Position numbers and translations under genes: made by a program. A DNA stretch of 64,000 nt from Watersipora subatra (taxonomy: Eukaryota > Bryozoa > Gymnolaemata > Cheilostomatida > Watersiporidae), in assembly GCF_963576615.1 (NCBI RefSeq), contig NC_088711.1, forward strand, positions 2,294,001-2,358,000, written 5' to 3'. The notes beneath the pieces are model-generated. The model ran no database searches, was not told the DNA's origin, and saw nothing but the letters and a program-made list of their open reading frames with translations. Shown here piece by piece: positions 1-13,200 of the stretch (position 1 is its first letter; each line of letters begins with the position of its first letter).

Positions 1-23
1 GGTGACCCGCTAAGGCAACTAAC

Positions 24-3000
24 CTGATCTAGAGTTCTGCAGCAGTTAACAATGACTCCCACAGGCTGTGTATCCTCTAAAGACTGCTTGAGTTCTGTTA
101 GCTCTACCTCCTTAGGGGTGGGTGGGTCCTCCTAATAAATAAAAATGGTTATCAACAGACCTGCATAGACATAGACATAAACTCTTTAGCTACAGTAAGC
201 CATTATGTGCTCAGTTGTAGCATTAAGAAAGCACTGGTTACAGGTGACCATGGCAAAGACTCGTCTAAAACTGCTACAATGAAGCTAAGACACTGGGTTA
301 TCATTTCACCTAATAAAACAGCGCAGGCATATTTTTGACCCTGAACTCACAATGAACTATTGTAGTCATAATCTTTTCATTTCCTGTTGTAATGAATAGA
401 AAGGAAAATCTTCGCTATGCCCTAAATGTATTTCGGCAGTACAAGCTATTCAAACTCCTCAACCTTAGGCCTTGAGAGGTTTGTCATAACCATATTACAG
501 ACGGCGATATCAATCCTGGACATTACAAACTCTCTTCACACAACTCAGAGTCTTATTTGAATAAAACACTTGATACAGGCGTTCATGTAGTTGTAACACC
601 AATTGTGCTACTAATAGCAATGACAATACACTTTGACTTCCTACAAAAGTTGCTACTAGAAGTTAATGAAATTCCACCAATCAACCGTCTGATTTTACTA
701 TGACTAGTGCTGTAAGTTGACTCTCAATTTACGCTAGTACTTGCCATAGCATCAGTCATGGCATAATAAACCTAGCGCTGGTGGGTGTGGGGTAGCTGCT
801 AAGGTAAAAAGAAACATCCCTTATGCTGAAAAACCTTGTTCTGATGTTCAAAAACTTTAATTGAAAGTTCTCAAACAAAAACTCTCACTTTCACAGTGAC
901 AAACTAAATACATGCAGACAAAATGTTCTGAAGACTGAAGGGAGTTCATAAAGATTAAAGAGTGAGACTTGCAGATGACTTTGGAGGAAGCGGAGTTATG
1001 TTGGCATTTGTAGATGACAGAGGCAGCACATTCAAGTCATCGTCAATGACCATACAGCTGGGGCAGGCAGCGAGAGATAGGATGAACCTAAAATATACCG
1101 CATATGATAAGGTTCCACAATTGGAAAACAGTAGAACCAAACACCAAAGCTTCAGATTCGAAAAAAAATTGATTTTAAAGCAAACTATGCTTTCAACAAA
1201 AGGAATTTTGGTATAAAACGCTTCAATAATTGAAGTTTTGACAATCCAAAAACAGACAACTTCCTTTAGCTTTTTGATATTGTACCAGCCAATAGAGGTG
1301 GAACGAGACACGAGACGTCTCGAGTATCGACCTGTCTCGTCTCGTATCGGTCTCGAGTTAACTATTGCCAAACTCGAGACAGGAAATAGAACTAAAGCGC
1401 CTGCGCACGGTTGTTAAAACATGGCTTCTTGCGGTAGCAACAACTCCATATATTGTAATGGATTGCGGGCCAATGCCTTTAAAGTTACACCCGGCCCGTT
1501 ACTACATGTTGCTATTGATTATGTTGTCCACTGAGTCTAATCATGTAGTCCGGACAACGGCCCTGTTATATTTTAGTTCGGTTCTGTGTCCTTAAAACAG
1601 ATACCGGGTCGTATCTAATTACTCTTCGGATAATCCAATTTAATAAATAACACTTTTGCGGGTAAAATGTCTGTATTTTATCGTATCGTGTCTAAACACC
1701 AACCGCCCTTCATAAAATTCGGGCCTCTTTTACGTATATACTACCAATCGCGGGTAAAACTTGTCCGGACACGGAGAAACGAACGAAGGCCGTGTCGACC
1801 ATAGTCCGTGTTCGGTTAACAATGACGTTTTGTTAGCTCAATATAAGAATATACATGTGCACGTATACAGTAATTAATATAATTTCATGAGTACAATTTA
1901 AATATAATTCACATACTACAGTTAATACACAAACAACACTTAACATTAATGAAACGATAAGAATGAAAGTGTTATCGTGTGTTCTTTTAGTTGCGGTATT
2001 TCTTTGTAGAGCGACGGCTATCGGTTTCATTACACATTACATTAAAAAGTAAGAACTATTCAATAGATGGTAAAAATATACATGTACAAAGCAATATGTT
2101 TATAATAATTATGATCAATCAAGCTCAAAATTCTTAGAATATATAACTTCGGTATTTTAGAGCTGTTTGTGTCACTTTTGTTTACAAAAACTACATGCAT
2201 ATCACTATTAAAATGTTGTATTTAAATCGTTTACACCAGGTGAAAATTCAATTTAAAAATAGTTTTATTAATTTTATATATACCAAGTAGCTAGTACTTG
2301 TGTAGTGAAATCATCACCAAATGTTCATTATTTTACTGTCTCGTGTCTCGAGTCTCGAATTTTTACAAGACAGTGTCTCGAGTCTCGTCTCGAACTTAAA
2401 AAACCTGTCTCGTTCCACCTCTACCAGCCAATTTAGCCACTAAATGAACGTATTTACTATTTAGATAAGTGTTTACATGGTGCGCATGTGAGCCAATAAT
2501 ACCAACCTTTCATTGAACCGAGCTACTATATCCTGACTAGCTTCAGTCCGATATCGCAGATGCACATCCTACAATGCACAACAAATTAGTAAGGTACTGA
2601 GGCTACCCGAACAAATGGCCTAACTGTATGAATGATATCGAAACTTTCTATGAGTTACAATTTTTCAAGCTAGTCTGAGAACTTGAGACAACGGACGTGA
2701 GAACTGACCATAGTCATTGTATAGAGTTGCCTTAGAGAGTCGACGCCCTTGAGTAGTATAACCACAGCCCCTCCTCCCTCCACTGTCTCTATTGTTCGTG
2801 CTAACAGGTTAGGAGTCATCGCTTCAAAGTCCTGTAAATTCAACCATAAACCAAATTTTGAAAATATTTTCAAGATTCTCTAATCAATGTTGAACATAAA
2901 GTAGCCGTGTAAAGGAACTCGACTGTCAACAAGATGTTGTAAATGAAGCAACTCATATCTTTTTGTCAAAAGAGGGAGAGTTAGACTGATGACCAGCATT

Positions 3001-6000
3001 CAGTGCTCTGCTTGACAACGAACTAATCACAAATAGACCTACAATACTTCTTCCAGAGTACATATTCACTCAAACCTATTAGCTTTTCATACACAAAATG
3101 TTTCAACATTGCAAGGTGTCTGTACTCTGTTGTAGAGACAAGATATTTGAGGAACTATAAAGATAGGCAGTGCTCTGAGAGATAGCTAATAATAGCTCCA
3201 GTCACCATATAAGACTCTACATACAGTCAACTCTCAATTTCTGATCACCTTACCATACGAACATTCGGACAAGCAATGTTTAATTTGAACAGTTATTTGT
3301 CTTGAGTGGCGAAGTAATTCCAAGCATATGATGTCTAAAGTTACTTGAAACATTCCAGTTTGTAAGACAACACGTATGTACACAGTTCTCCTTTACACAA
3401 TCCGATTCTACATTGTTGACTATTAATAAACAGTGCTTCATATTGTCCTTTTATCGTTTTAAAGTCATGGATTCCACAAAAACTAATGTGAGTAGTGCAC
3501 GTTTTTGGACTTGGGAATGAATTATCACTATCAACACTAATAATACCATAAATAACAATACTTGCATCAACATACGACATTAGATTAACTTCCTAAGCTG
3601 ATTTATGACTGTATCATCATGTAAGGAATACTTGCTAGAAGGAATTCAGGCTAGAAAATAAGCGATCTAAGTAACCTGGAGTATGCACATCCCATAAGTG
3701 TTGCCAAGAATTCTGTGTGTCTCATTGTAGTAGCAATATCTTATGTCGGTGGAGGAGACGAACATCTCCAGCGGATCATCCTCTCTCACATTAATCTTGC
3801 CTGTCTTTATCTTCTTTTGAATTTCACGCATCCGCTTCTTTCGGTTGCTAACAGAAAGAGAGAGAAGTATATGTAAAAATAGCACTGCTGAAACATACAA
3901 CACACAGAAATATAGTGTGAAGCACTGAGAAACACAGACACTCACCTGCTAAATCCTAAGTCCTTCTTGTAGCACCAGAGCACTGTAGGCCGAGCCTTCA
4001 CAGCTGCTTTAGACATGATGTGATGCAGTATAACAACCTGTAAAACACCAGCATGCACTGTCTTATTCTGACAACCAAATAAGCTAAGTATGCCAGCCAG
4101 AGTTAACTATATATGTGTGTGGCGGCCGAGTTAACCAGTCTCTAGGAAACAAACACAATTTTAGAGTTATCTGCTCTTGCAAGATACTAATTTATTATCA
4201 AAACCATTTGGCAAAATATCTTCTCAATAGTTGCCAATTTCTATCCTGCAAAGATGTATTGTAAGAAAAACCTGCAATATACATATATAATACATTATAT
4301 ATATATATATCTTACAATTATTTACTTAAGTAACTTAAGCTAAATTTATTAAAATACTTGAACAGACAGAATAGCAATGTTTGGGATAAAATAATGACCA
4401 GCGTAAATAGACCAGTAACTTAATTGGCTGATTGCGGAATTTCGGATCCTTTAACGGACAACTGAGATAATCTATTGGGTCAAATGACCTTATGACCTGT
4501 CTCACATGTGCTGTGCAGTAATGGTCATTGGTTGGATAATAGTGTCAGCCACGACATGTTGAAATGAATTGTTACTAAAAATTAACTATTTAATGGCTGT
4601 TTCAAGTGTTACGAACGCATGCATTGTCACCATTGGTCATATTAGTGCAGCAAAGATAGTGATGGTCAACACAAAAGTTTAGGTGCAAATCTTCCTTAAG
4701 TACGTTACTCTAATATTTTGCTTGCAGCACCAGAATGTAGGTGTACAAGACAAATAATCTGTAACCAGATTGGTGACAGTGTATCTTGTATTAAAAATGG
4801 AGTGAAAACGCCAGGCTTAATGGTAGACCACATAATTTAGATGAGGAACAGTTTTTGTTAAGAAAATTTATAACCATTTGACACACAAGATGTAGAGCAG
4901 GTCAATGTCACACAAGATGTAGAGCAGGTCAATGGCAATGATGAAGTATATTTGACACACAAGATGTAGAGCAGGTCAATGGCAATGATGAAGTATATCT
5001 GACACACAAGATGTAGAGCAGGTCAATGGCAATGATGAAGTATATCTGACACACAAGATGTAGAGCAGGTCAATGGCAATGATGAAGTATATCTGACACA
5101 CAAGATGTAGAGCAGGTCAATGGCAATGATGAAGTATATCTGACACACAAGATGTAGAGCAGGTCAATGGCAATGATGAAGTATATCTGACACACAAGAT
5201 GTAGAGCAGGTCAATGGCACACAAGATGTAGAGCAGGTCAATGGCACACAAGATGTAGAGCAGGTCAATGGCAATGATGAAGTATATTTGTTAGTTTTAT
5301 ATCTACTCAACTAACTAAGAATTACTCACTATGGGTGACAATTTATCACAGTGTGCCGGTATTTATCGATATATAGCTATCGCATCGATATAATAGCTAT
5401 CGCATCGATATATAGCTATCGTATCGATATAATAGCTATCGTATCGATATAATAGCTATCGTATCGATATATAGCTATCGTATCGATATAATAGCTATCG
5501 CATCGATATATAGCTATCGTATCGATATAATAGCTATCGTATCGATATAATAGCTATCGTATCGATATATAGCTATCGTATCGATATATAGCTATCGTAT
5601 CGATATAATAGCTATCGCATCGATATATAGCTATCGTATCGATATAATAGCTATCGCATCGATATATAGCTATCGTATCGATATATATAGCTATCGAATT
5701 AGTGCATGGGTCAGCTTAAAATACTGTTTTATTTTCATCAAAGTTATTTAAATGTTACATGAACAGCACAAGCAAAATGTTCCATTTTTAGACGCACCAT
5801 AACTTTTGGAGCAGCCGTATTGTCAGTTTTTCTTTATATTTTATACCAAGTATCGCATAAGCATCAGCAGGACGTAAAAACGGCAGACAGAGGGAGGCAA
5901 ATCTAACATCAGTTTTGAAACATGCAAATATTATAAATCTATAATCATTGCAAAATGCCGATGTCACACCCTCCTTTAATATTGGAGGCATCTACAAGGT

Positions 6001-6437
6001 GCATCTACATGGTGCGCACAAGTCACAGAAACAGCGTTTTAACATAGTTCCTTTCTCCATGGTATCCAAGGGAGTCATAAAAGATTACATTGCACCATCA
6101 ACCTTGTACTCTTTTATATAAGACAATCAATTTAATATTCTACAACTTTTAGATGTCATTAGTGAAGAACCAGAAATGAACCAGAACTAGCCTGAGTGAA
6201 AGGTTATATTTAGAAGGTCTTCCGTTATATTCATGTACCTTATAAACATTTCGCTATCTATTATATTCTTCAGCTAACGTATAGCAAGAAGGGCATACAT
6301 GTAATACTGTAGAGTGTGTAATATAGTACCTGGTCTCTCCCCTTGTCACCAACCACAACAAAGAAACTTCTCATGTTTGTCTTCACATTGTTTTCTATCA
6401 TCACACGAATTCGGTTGTCTATCTTTTTCCTTACCAT
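24..6437 (-). CDS. NAT10: RNA cytidine acetyltransferase NAT10/Kre33, 5' part (truncated by window edge)
   Basis: Seven coding exons on the minus strand join in phase: 6437-6330, 4037-3946, 3847-3676, 2831-2709, 2568-2507, 1087-973 and 131-24, giving the first 260 codons. The protein starts MVRKKIDNRIRVMIENN and contains RYCYYNETHRILGNTYGMC, DFEAMTPNLLARTIETVEGGG and CMVIDDDLNVLP, which match the N-terminal (DUF1726/TmcA_N) region of animal NAT10 closely in order and spacing. NAT10 acetylates cytidine in 18S rRNA and tRNA in the nucleolus using acetyl-CoA and ATP. The helicase and GNAT acetyltransferase domains, about 750 residues, lie beyond position 1. The start ATG at 6437 fits the family start. 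The junction from 973 to 131 keeps phase only with a GC donor (GCAAGT). Introns carry a hAT-like element, a MITE and two tandem arrays. Family assignment is very secure; exon ends are inferred from splice consensus and phase. Confidence 0.95.
1293..2423. mobile_element. Non-autonomous hAT-like DNA transposon, 1131 bp, with 8-bp TSD
   Basis: Both ends carry the terminal inverted repeat TAGAGGTGGAACGAGACA (at least 17 bp exact). The element is flanked by the direct repeat CCAGCCAA at 1285-1292 and 2424-2431. An 8-bp TSD with this kind of terminus fits the hAT superfamily. Inside each end is a cluster of GAGAC/CTCGAG motifs (1304-1380 and 2338-2412), which may be subterminal transposase-binding sites. 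No transposase-like reading frame is present, so it would have needed a transposase in trans. It sits in the NAT10 intron between the exons at 2507-2568 and 973-1087. Confidence 0.85.
3224..3611. mobile_element. Probable degenerate Tc1/mariner-like MITE
   Basis: The left end reads TA then CAGTCAACTCTCAATTT, and the right end reads TGACTG then TA. Internal sequence (for example around 3405-3470) resembles the better preserved element at 10942-11627. It lies in the NAT10 intron between exons 3 and 4. The right terminus is eroded, so the boundary is tentative. Confidence 0.45.
4879..5289. repeat. 47-bp minisatellite in NAT10 intron 1
   Basis: About nine tandem copies of a 47-bp unit beginning TGACACACAAGATGTAGAGC. 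The last few copies are shortened: two or three units lack the 3' half (5205-5260). No coding potential. Confidence 0.95.
5365..5697. repeat. 19/20-bp AT-rich satellite with palindromic unit
   Basis: About 17 tandem copies alternating between 19 and 20 bp, of the type ATATAGCTATCGTATCG. Each unit contains the palindromes ATAGCTAT and TATCGATA or CGATATCG-like sequence, so the array could form many small hairpins. It lies in NAT10 intron 1, about 75 bp from the 47-bp array. Confidence 0.95.
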
Positions 6438-7262
6438 GTTGACGCTTTCCACTCGCTTATAACTGTTGAGATAGTTGTTCTGAAACCGACTAGAAAACAA
6501 ATGACACTCCAATATCAAGTAAGTAATTTACCTTCAAACAAATGGTTTGAACTCAAAGGTGTACAAAATATTAATATATAGGTAACCTTTACGCAGTATC
6601 TAATGACCAATTATTATAAAAAATAAAACTGAATGCTCATTTTCTCAAATAGATGCATACCGTATATACTTTAATACAAATTTTCCATTCATTAAATATT
6701 CCAAGTTTGCAGTTATAAAAACTCTTGCGTTCTATGCGGAAAAATTTATTTAACATAATAACTGTCTGAAAATGGACAATGCTGAGCAATACAACTCTTT
6801 ATAGGCATTAAAGTAGTTGCAATAAAACCTCTGTTTATGATTGCCTTAGCATACAAGTTTTTCAGCAAATGATTTAATTCTACACCAAAAGTAAATTGAG
6901 TTAGAATAAATTTCGTCCATTCAATTAGAGTAAGCTAAGCTGTGTGTCTCTATCACCACCTCTTCCTCCACACCTATGCATCACCTAACCTACACAACTG
7001 TTTGTGTGTCTCCAAGAATACGTAACAATGAAATATTTTATTATTAATTATTTGTTTAGTAATGCATTTTTACAGTTATCTTTACCTCTCTTTACAATGC
7101 ATTTATTTTTATGTGAAATTGTAAGCAGCAATTACAAAGGAATTATTGTAGGCTGTTGAATTAATTAATTGAATTAATTAATTGAATTGCACTGTGTTCT
7201 TATAAGAATATTTTATCAAACAATAACAAGCAAAACTGATGTAAAACAATAACAAAGATGTA
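6438..7262. other. 5' flank of NAT10; no gene seen
   Basis: The 5' UTR and promoter of NAT10 should lie here. An AG followed by plausible exon sequence just upstream of the ATG could be a UTR splice acceptor, but I cannot fix the transcription start. A short imperfect GAATTAATTAATT repeat lies at 7159-7189. No other coding signal. Confidence 0.5.
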
Positions 7263-7479
7263 GAACCCAGTCCCATCCAGTCATCTGGATGGACTGTCCA
7301 TACGTGGACTGTGCATCTAGTCCACGTATGACTTGAATGATAAAACAGAATCCCAAGACCTTCCTTGCTCCAGGCAAGGAAGGTCTTGGGATTCTGTTTT
7401 ATCATTCAAGTCATACGTGGACTAGATGCACAGTCCACGTATGGACAGTCCATCCAGATGACTGGATGGGACTGGGTTC
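7263..7479. repeat. 217-bp near-perfect palindrome with nested hairpins
   Basis: Arms 7263-7368 and 7374-7479 (106 bp each) are reverse complements around a 5-base centre at 7369-7373. Each arm holds smaller inverted repeats: CCATCCAG/CTGGATGG at 7273-7292 and CATACGTGGACT/AGTCCACGTATG at 7299-7330, with mirror copies in the right arm. The central motif (about 22 bp, 7362-7383) recurs directly at 7478-7499. The two arms translate to the same peptide on opposite strands, which is a consequence of the palindrome and not a gene. Confidence 0.95.
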
Positions 7480-7499
7480 CTTGCTCCAGGCAAGGAAGG

Positions 7500-8865
7500 A
7501 GAACCGCCAAACTTGTAAGAAGAGAAGAACTAAAACGTTTCTTGCACTAAAATGGTTATAAATCAGACCCTCTTACATCTCTAAAAGTTCTAAGTAAAAA
7601 GCTGTGTAAGTAAACCTGATTGCTTGCAGTCACAGCTAGAGGAATTACTGAGTCAGACACTCTAGTATTGTGGTCATAAAGGTTTGACTCATTAGCAAGG
7701 AGGTTATCAAAGTTTTTAACAAGGGATGAATGAATGTCAACAGTTAAAATTTTTACAAGGAGATTAATACAGGCCACCTTCCTTCTATCCTTTAATGGTA
7801 CTAGACCCAAAGAATGCCTAGCCTCGGTAATCCCCTCCCTATCCTCAATCTCAAAACAAAATAAACAGCTTTTCTTTGAACCATTTCTACTTTGTTAATG
7901 TGCTTTATTAAATGAGGGTTCAAAACTTGACTTTCATACTCTAGCAAAGGCCTACACAGGAAGATGCAGGCTTTTTTTAATAATCCTAATCAGAGATGGG
8001 CACTCGAGTTAACATGCTTGCTCGAGGAAGCCATAAGGTTCATCTCACAAATGAATTGAATCGATTTTCTGATTATTTTTTACTTACTGTAGAATCGAAT
8101 TGGTTCGGCACATCCTACTAGTAAGAATTAAATCGGCTCTTTATTGCCCCAATAGACGACTTGACTTGCTTTTTTGCTTTCAATAAGCAAAACGACTCAA
8201 CTCAAAATGCACCGATGCTCTTATTTATTATTACTACTTTTATGATTGTTACTGCGTTGAGGGAAAATCCATCATGGACAGTGATATCCAAAATTACCAA
8301 TCTGATATTTGATGTGCGCCAAAATGAAGATGTCAGTGCGGTCCCACATTGCTAGCCGCACGCGTTTTCGCAAAACCTCGACATTACTGCGTATATTTCA
8401 TTGTCAATAATATGTACTACACGCTAATATATTACATCGTTATGGTCTGTGTGTGCACTGAAAATTGATTTTGTCTATTTGGAAGAATGGAGTCGATTCA
8501 TTAAAGTTAAGATAGCTAAAGAGTTGAGAACTGAATTGTGGTGTTTTGCAATGAATGGTGAAATGAATCGATTATTACATGATCCATGATGCAAAAGAAT
8601 TGGGAATTGAATTGTTAATTTTTTAATGAGAGTTGAATCATTTTTAAAGCCTTATAAATATCTCTGAACCTGATTTCTGACAAGCCCTAGATGTAATGTT
8701 TTTGATGTGTGTGCCCATGATAGATTGTTTGAATTTTCCACTCTTCTAAGTAACAAAAACTCAACAAAAGTAATAAGTTCATTCTGCAGAGTATAGCGCC
8801 AGTCAATCTATCTATATATATATTTGATTGACCAATCTATATACATACATATATATTTTTCAATG
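7500..8865. other. Intergenic DNA, unassigned
   Basis: No supported gene. A sequence at 7991 (CAGAGATGGGCACTCGAG) looks like a hAT 5' terminus, but no matching right end is visible. Several GAATTGAATCGATT-type imperfect repeats occur at 8040-8640, and a TATATA-rich stretch at 8815-8865. Confidence 0.4.
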
Positions 8866-9010
8866 TTGGTCTGTCTATGTATTTGTCCAGGTAGAGCTAT
8901 TAAAATCTTGGAATAAAAAATCCGTATCGCAGAAGATTTGATCTCGGACCCTCTCATTCACCAGTCCGATGCCCTACTAAGTTAACTACACGTGCTTGAT
9001 AGATTTGCTA
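8866..9010 (-). mobile_element. tRNA-derived SINE, copy 1
   Basis: Read on the minus strand, 9000-8935 is tRNA-like: a box-A-like TAGTTAACTTAG, a GGACTGGTGAATGAGAGGGTCC stretch corresponding to the anticodon-variable region and a degenerate box B (GGTCCGAGATCAAATC). It is followed by TGCGATACGGATTTTTTATTCC and a tail ending near GGACAAATACATAGACAGACC-like sequence. The same order of blocks occurs at 50843-50985, so this is a dispersed family and not a tRNA gene. Confidence 0.7.
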
Positions 9011-10026
9011 GGCGATATATGTTGCTATATGGGAGCAAATACTCTACTGCTTTAGGTCACGACACAGGATGATTGCTTAAAGTAACGAGAAGCTGGTAGT
9101 TCTTATTAGTACGCTTACTCAAATTATGCATTGGCAATGTGCCAGGCTAATAGCAAGTGGCAGGCAACTTTCATTACCTCTCATTGTTTATAAGCTGATT
9201 TTTAATGCCTGGGCAATGCCGGGTAGCCCCGCTAGTGAGTCATTACATTTGATGACATGGCATTTTTATTATTAAAGGATATCATCCATATGTAAACTAA
9301 TACTTCCAAATTAATGAAATCTTGATGGAAGTTGAACACGTCCGACAAGAAGTTGATTTTAGCATCGAGTAGAGCATGATCGGTGAATAACGTAACTGAC
9401 TACTAACTGTACAAAACTTCAGAACGTCACAAGAGTAGACATGAAACAGTGAAGAGTCCAAAACAGAGCCCTGCAGAACGCCCAAAGCAACAGACAAAAA
9501 TCAAAATAATACCATCAATTACTACGCTCCAATACATATTTATCAATTTTTTTCCAATACGTTTGATTATAGATGTATCAATCTCAGTTTTTAATAACTT
9601 ATAGATAACCAGATGTTACGATAACATCTAAATGTTAATAGATAACCACGCAATTATGAACAAACAAAAATGTAAAAATGCCTTCAAATTGACAAATTAA
9701 AAATAAGTTATGCATATCACTCGCATTCACGAGTCTAAACAGGTGGAATGTCTATAGCTAGTTCGCGAATCGACTTTCCATGAGTTAGACGCTAGGTTAA
9801 TTCGGAAAACTTGAAGTAGTAATTCATACCAGTCTTTGTAAGTATTCGATTTTAACGAAAAGGGTTTACAAACTATTATCAAACGGTTTTTTTAATATTA
9901 TGCTGTTATATCAAATATTTTTAACTTAAGTAGTAATACATTTTTGTATTTCTATGTTATATATGTTGCATCGATTTAGTTCGAACAGTTTATCATCGAC
10001 TCACATTAAATAGTAGTGTAGTTTAG
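9011..10026. other. RPL32 upstream region
   Basis: No gene recognised. A GC-richer motif GGGCAATGCCGGGTAG at 9210-9226 resembles a repeat-derived sequence also hinted at near 63066. Immediately upstream of RPL32 the motif TTAAATAG (about 10006) is at a suitable distance to be a weak TATA-like element. Confidence 0.4.
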
Positions 10027-10036
10027 CCTTTTCCGG
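10027..10036 (+). promoter_or_regulatory. 5' TOP transcription start of RPL32
   Basis: CCTTTTCCGG is a pyrimidine tract of the terminal oligopyrimidine kind found at the cap site of ribosomal protein mRNAs. It opens a short non-coding exon that ends at 10056 before GTAAGTG. TOP mRNAs are translationally controlled through mTORC1/LARP1 in animals. The start is inferred from position and motif. Confidence 0.7.
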
Positions 10037-10220
10037 CCATATTTTGGTTGCGAACCGTAAGTGTTTTTGAATGACTGTTTGTTATCTATAGGTTTCAAAC
10101 CCATCGCATGCCTTCAACATTTTTGGATATATGTGGCTTATATAATATCTTTGCCCAAGATGTTTTACAGTTTAACTATACGTTTTGTGACTCTTATTTT
10201 AGATCCAACTGTGGATTAAT

Positions 10221-13200
10221 ATGGCTCTTCAAAAGGTCAAGCCTCTGAAAAAGCGTACACAGGTGAAGAAACGTTACAAGAAATTCATTCGCCATCAAAG
10301 TGACAGATATGTAAAAGTCACGGTAAGAGCCTATATATGTGCAGAATGTATATCCGATTAGAATCTGCAGTGTATATGCAAATAGTATTTTAAGCAAGCA
10401 TCTATTGCTGAGGTGAGCGATATTTGTCGGAACACACGTTGTCTTCGAGAATACAACTTTTTATTAGTTTCGGACAGTGAGTTTCACCGTTTTCTCAAGA
10501 AGTATACATTATTGTCTAAATAGGAACGTGTAACGTCAACCAATTATTTTCAAAAAATTTCATTTTAAAACCCTCATGTACCATGAACAAACTGTGTTTA
10601 TAGAATCTTGCTATACCTAACCGGTATTCTAACACGTACCTAACAAAAGTCTTCTCTTTTTGGAAGAATAGGCAATCATTGCCATTCTTACTTGAAAAAT
10701 ACCGCTGCACATTTTTGGTTTATTACATCCATAAATACTCATGAGTATTAATTAAGCATTTTCTTTTCAACGATAACCCATTTGTTTCAATTCGCTCTTG
10801 TTAGTAGCAAATTGAAAAACATGCAAATGAAGGCTTGAAACAATTTAGTTGCCATCATTTGTACGAAGCATAACATATACTGCAATTTTGCTTTGTGATT
10901 TTGAAAGGAAATCATTAGTAAAGTTTTTCAGTTCTCATATACCCTCAAACCTCGACTCTTGCATATTTTTTGAGCAAATATAGGTCTTGACTAGCAAAGT
11001 AATTTCTAACTACAACATCAAAAGTTTTGAAAACACTAATTCGTATGTATGTATGCAGCGCTGGTTCACATAGTTTAATTCTACGTTGTTGAAATAATAT
11101 TAAACATTGCTTACTTATTTTACTTTTAACATCACGAATACCAAAAAGAATACTATGAAGGTTAGTAGTTATGGAAAAATGAATTAAGCAATAGTTTCCT
11201 CACAACTAGAGAAAAAATGATGAAAACCCATGAGCAACCATATTCTGCTCAATTTAAAAAAATCTAACAAGCTGTTTATGAGGAATTGTAACGAAGAATG
11301 TGAAAGGGATGTCAAAGAATCTAAAGCAAATTTAAAATGAAAGGAAAAATCCTACAATCAAAAATTTTGCCTGTTTGTCATGTGAACATGAAATGTCAAT
11401 GAAGCCTCATTGTATTTAGTTAGACTCCTGTCCATAGTGTAGTTTTTACATAGTTTTATAATTACGCAATTGTAATACTACATGCAAATGCATGAACTTT
11501 TTAAGCTGTGAAACCAATTGTAATTATACAAAATATTTGAATTACAATAGTTGCTCCTACAAATGATGAGTGGGACTTGTAAAGTAGATATCGGGACAGG
11601 TTAATTTTTTATGTCGAGGTTTGACTGTAGGCGTATAGCGTAACATATAACTCTGCGTTGAACCCGCATACAGTCATGCCATATCATGCAAGCTTAATGC
11701 GTTTCAGGACTGAGCTTGTATGCCAGTTTTCTCCTAATTCAAAGCGATATTTCCTATATAGAAGAACTAAATGCAAATTAATCCGTTTCCATTTTCTAAA
11801 AACGGGCCTTAATCGCTCTAATTGACTCCCTGTTCTCCCAAAGTAACAAATATCTATCTAGTGCTTATGATCTGCAATAAAATTTAACCCTTTTGCAGGC
11901 CTAGCGACATTATTGTCGTTTTGCGATACCAACGTTAGTGGTCAAGAGCGACAATTATGTCGCCACGCGAATACGTTTTATAAATTGATTTTTTGTTAGC
12001 TTATTGCCTTTTTTATTTAATTCTTTTTACGAATAGTAAACTACAATGGCTAGCAACATGTTGGCAACCAAAAATAAGCCGTTTTGGGGAAAAAACCGAT
12101 CATTTTTGCAATACTAAACAAACAAAAAATCCGAAATAAAATCATATTTAAATAACATTGGGAATTTTGTTTGTAGCTTCTTTCTGCTTTTGTTTCTGCT
12201 TTCTGAATGTTTTCCCAGAGTGCAAAAACTTTGTTTTACTGTCATGGCGTCCTCCTAAGGCTATAGGCAAGGCTATAGAAGAACAAGAATAAGCACATGG
12301 TGTCAAGACTGTGGTGAAGACCTCTGCAAGGGCAAATGCTTCCAAAAGTACCATAGCTAGAAAAACAATTGTATGAGGAATTGACTTGAACAATGTTTAT
12401 TTGTATTTACATGTATCATAAAAACACAATACACGTATACAATATCGTGAATAAGAATGTATCAAGGATTTGTTAAAAAATTGATTTGTGAAAAATTAAT
12501 TTTCCCAGGGGGTCTCAAATAGCCCCAAAAATCTCGCCTGCGAAATGGTTAATATTATTTACAGTAATGCATGAAGTTCTTACCATCAAGACATATGTAG
12601 CATCTAATGGCTGTGTGAGAGACTTCATAGCAACATGTTTAATTTGAAAATAAGTTTCAATTTTACACTAAGCTTAATTCTAATTTTGTCTGTGTTTTCA
12701 TTTTTATTATCTTATTCCAGCTGGTGTTTCTGTCTCATTTTCACTATCACTTTTAGCTGGCCTTTTGCAAACCGGTCTAACGAGATAGACTGAGCTATGC
12801 TCTTCTCAAAAGCGGCCTCTCGTATACTTGGCCACCTAATGGCCACATCGAGAACTGTCCTGTATGCTTGTATCTCAAGGCAATAATTTTCAAAATCGTA
12901 CTCAGATCTCAAATCTCTCATATACTGGGACACTCATATGTCAATGTATGACTGTACTTATAAAACACAAAGGTATAGTTTAAAATGAGTGTCTTGGGTT
13001 GGCATCAAAACCTTTTTACTATATAGCAACTTAGAGATATGAGCATTTTCGCTCATGAAATTATTGACATGTTTTTTTTAGCAAGCATGGCGTAAACCCA
13101 AAGGAATTGACAACAGGGTGAGAAGACGCTTTAAAGGTCAATTCCTTATGCCATCAATTGGTTATGGATCAAATAAGAAAACAAAGTTTCTGATGCCTGA

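Noticed and set aside
7178-7561. Paired ORFs on both strands with the same peptide (MIKQNPKTFLA)
   Set aside because: They are the two arms of the palindrome at 7263-7479 read from each side; no splice or codon evidence for a gene.
7991-8690. Possible hAT element starting CAGAGATGGGCA
   Set aside because: No inverse terminus or TSD could be found downstream.
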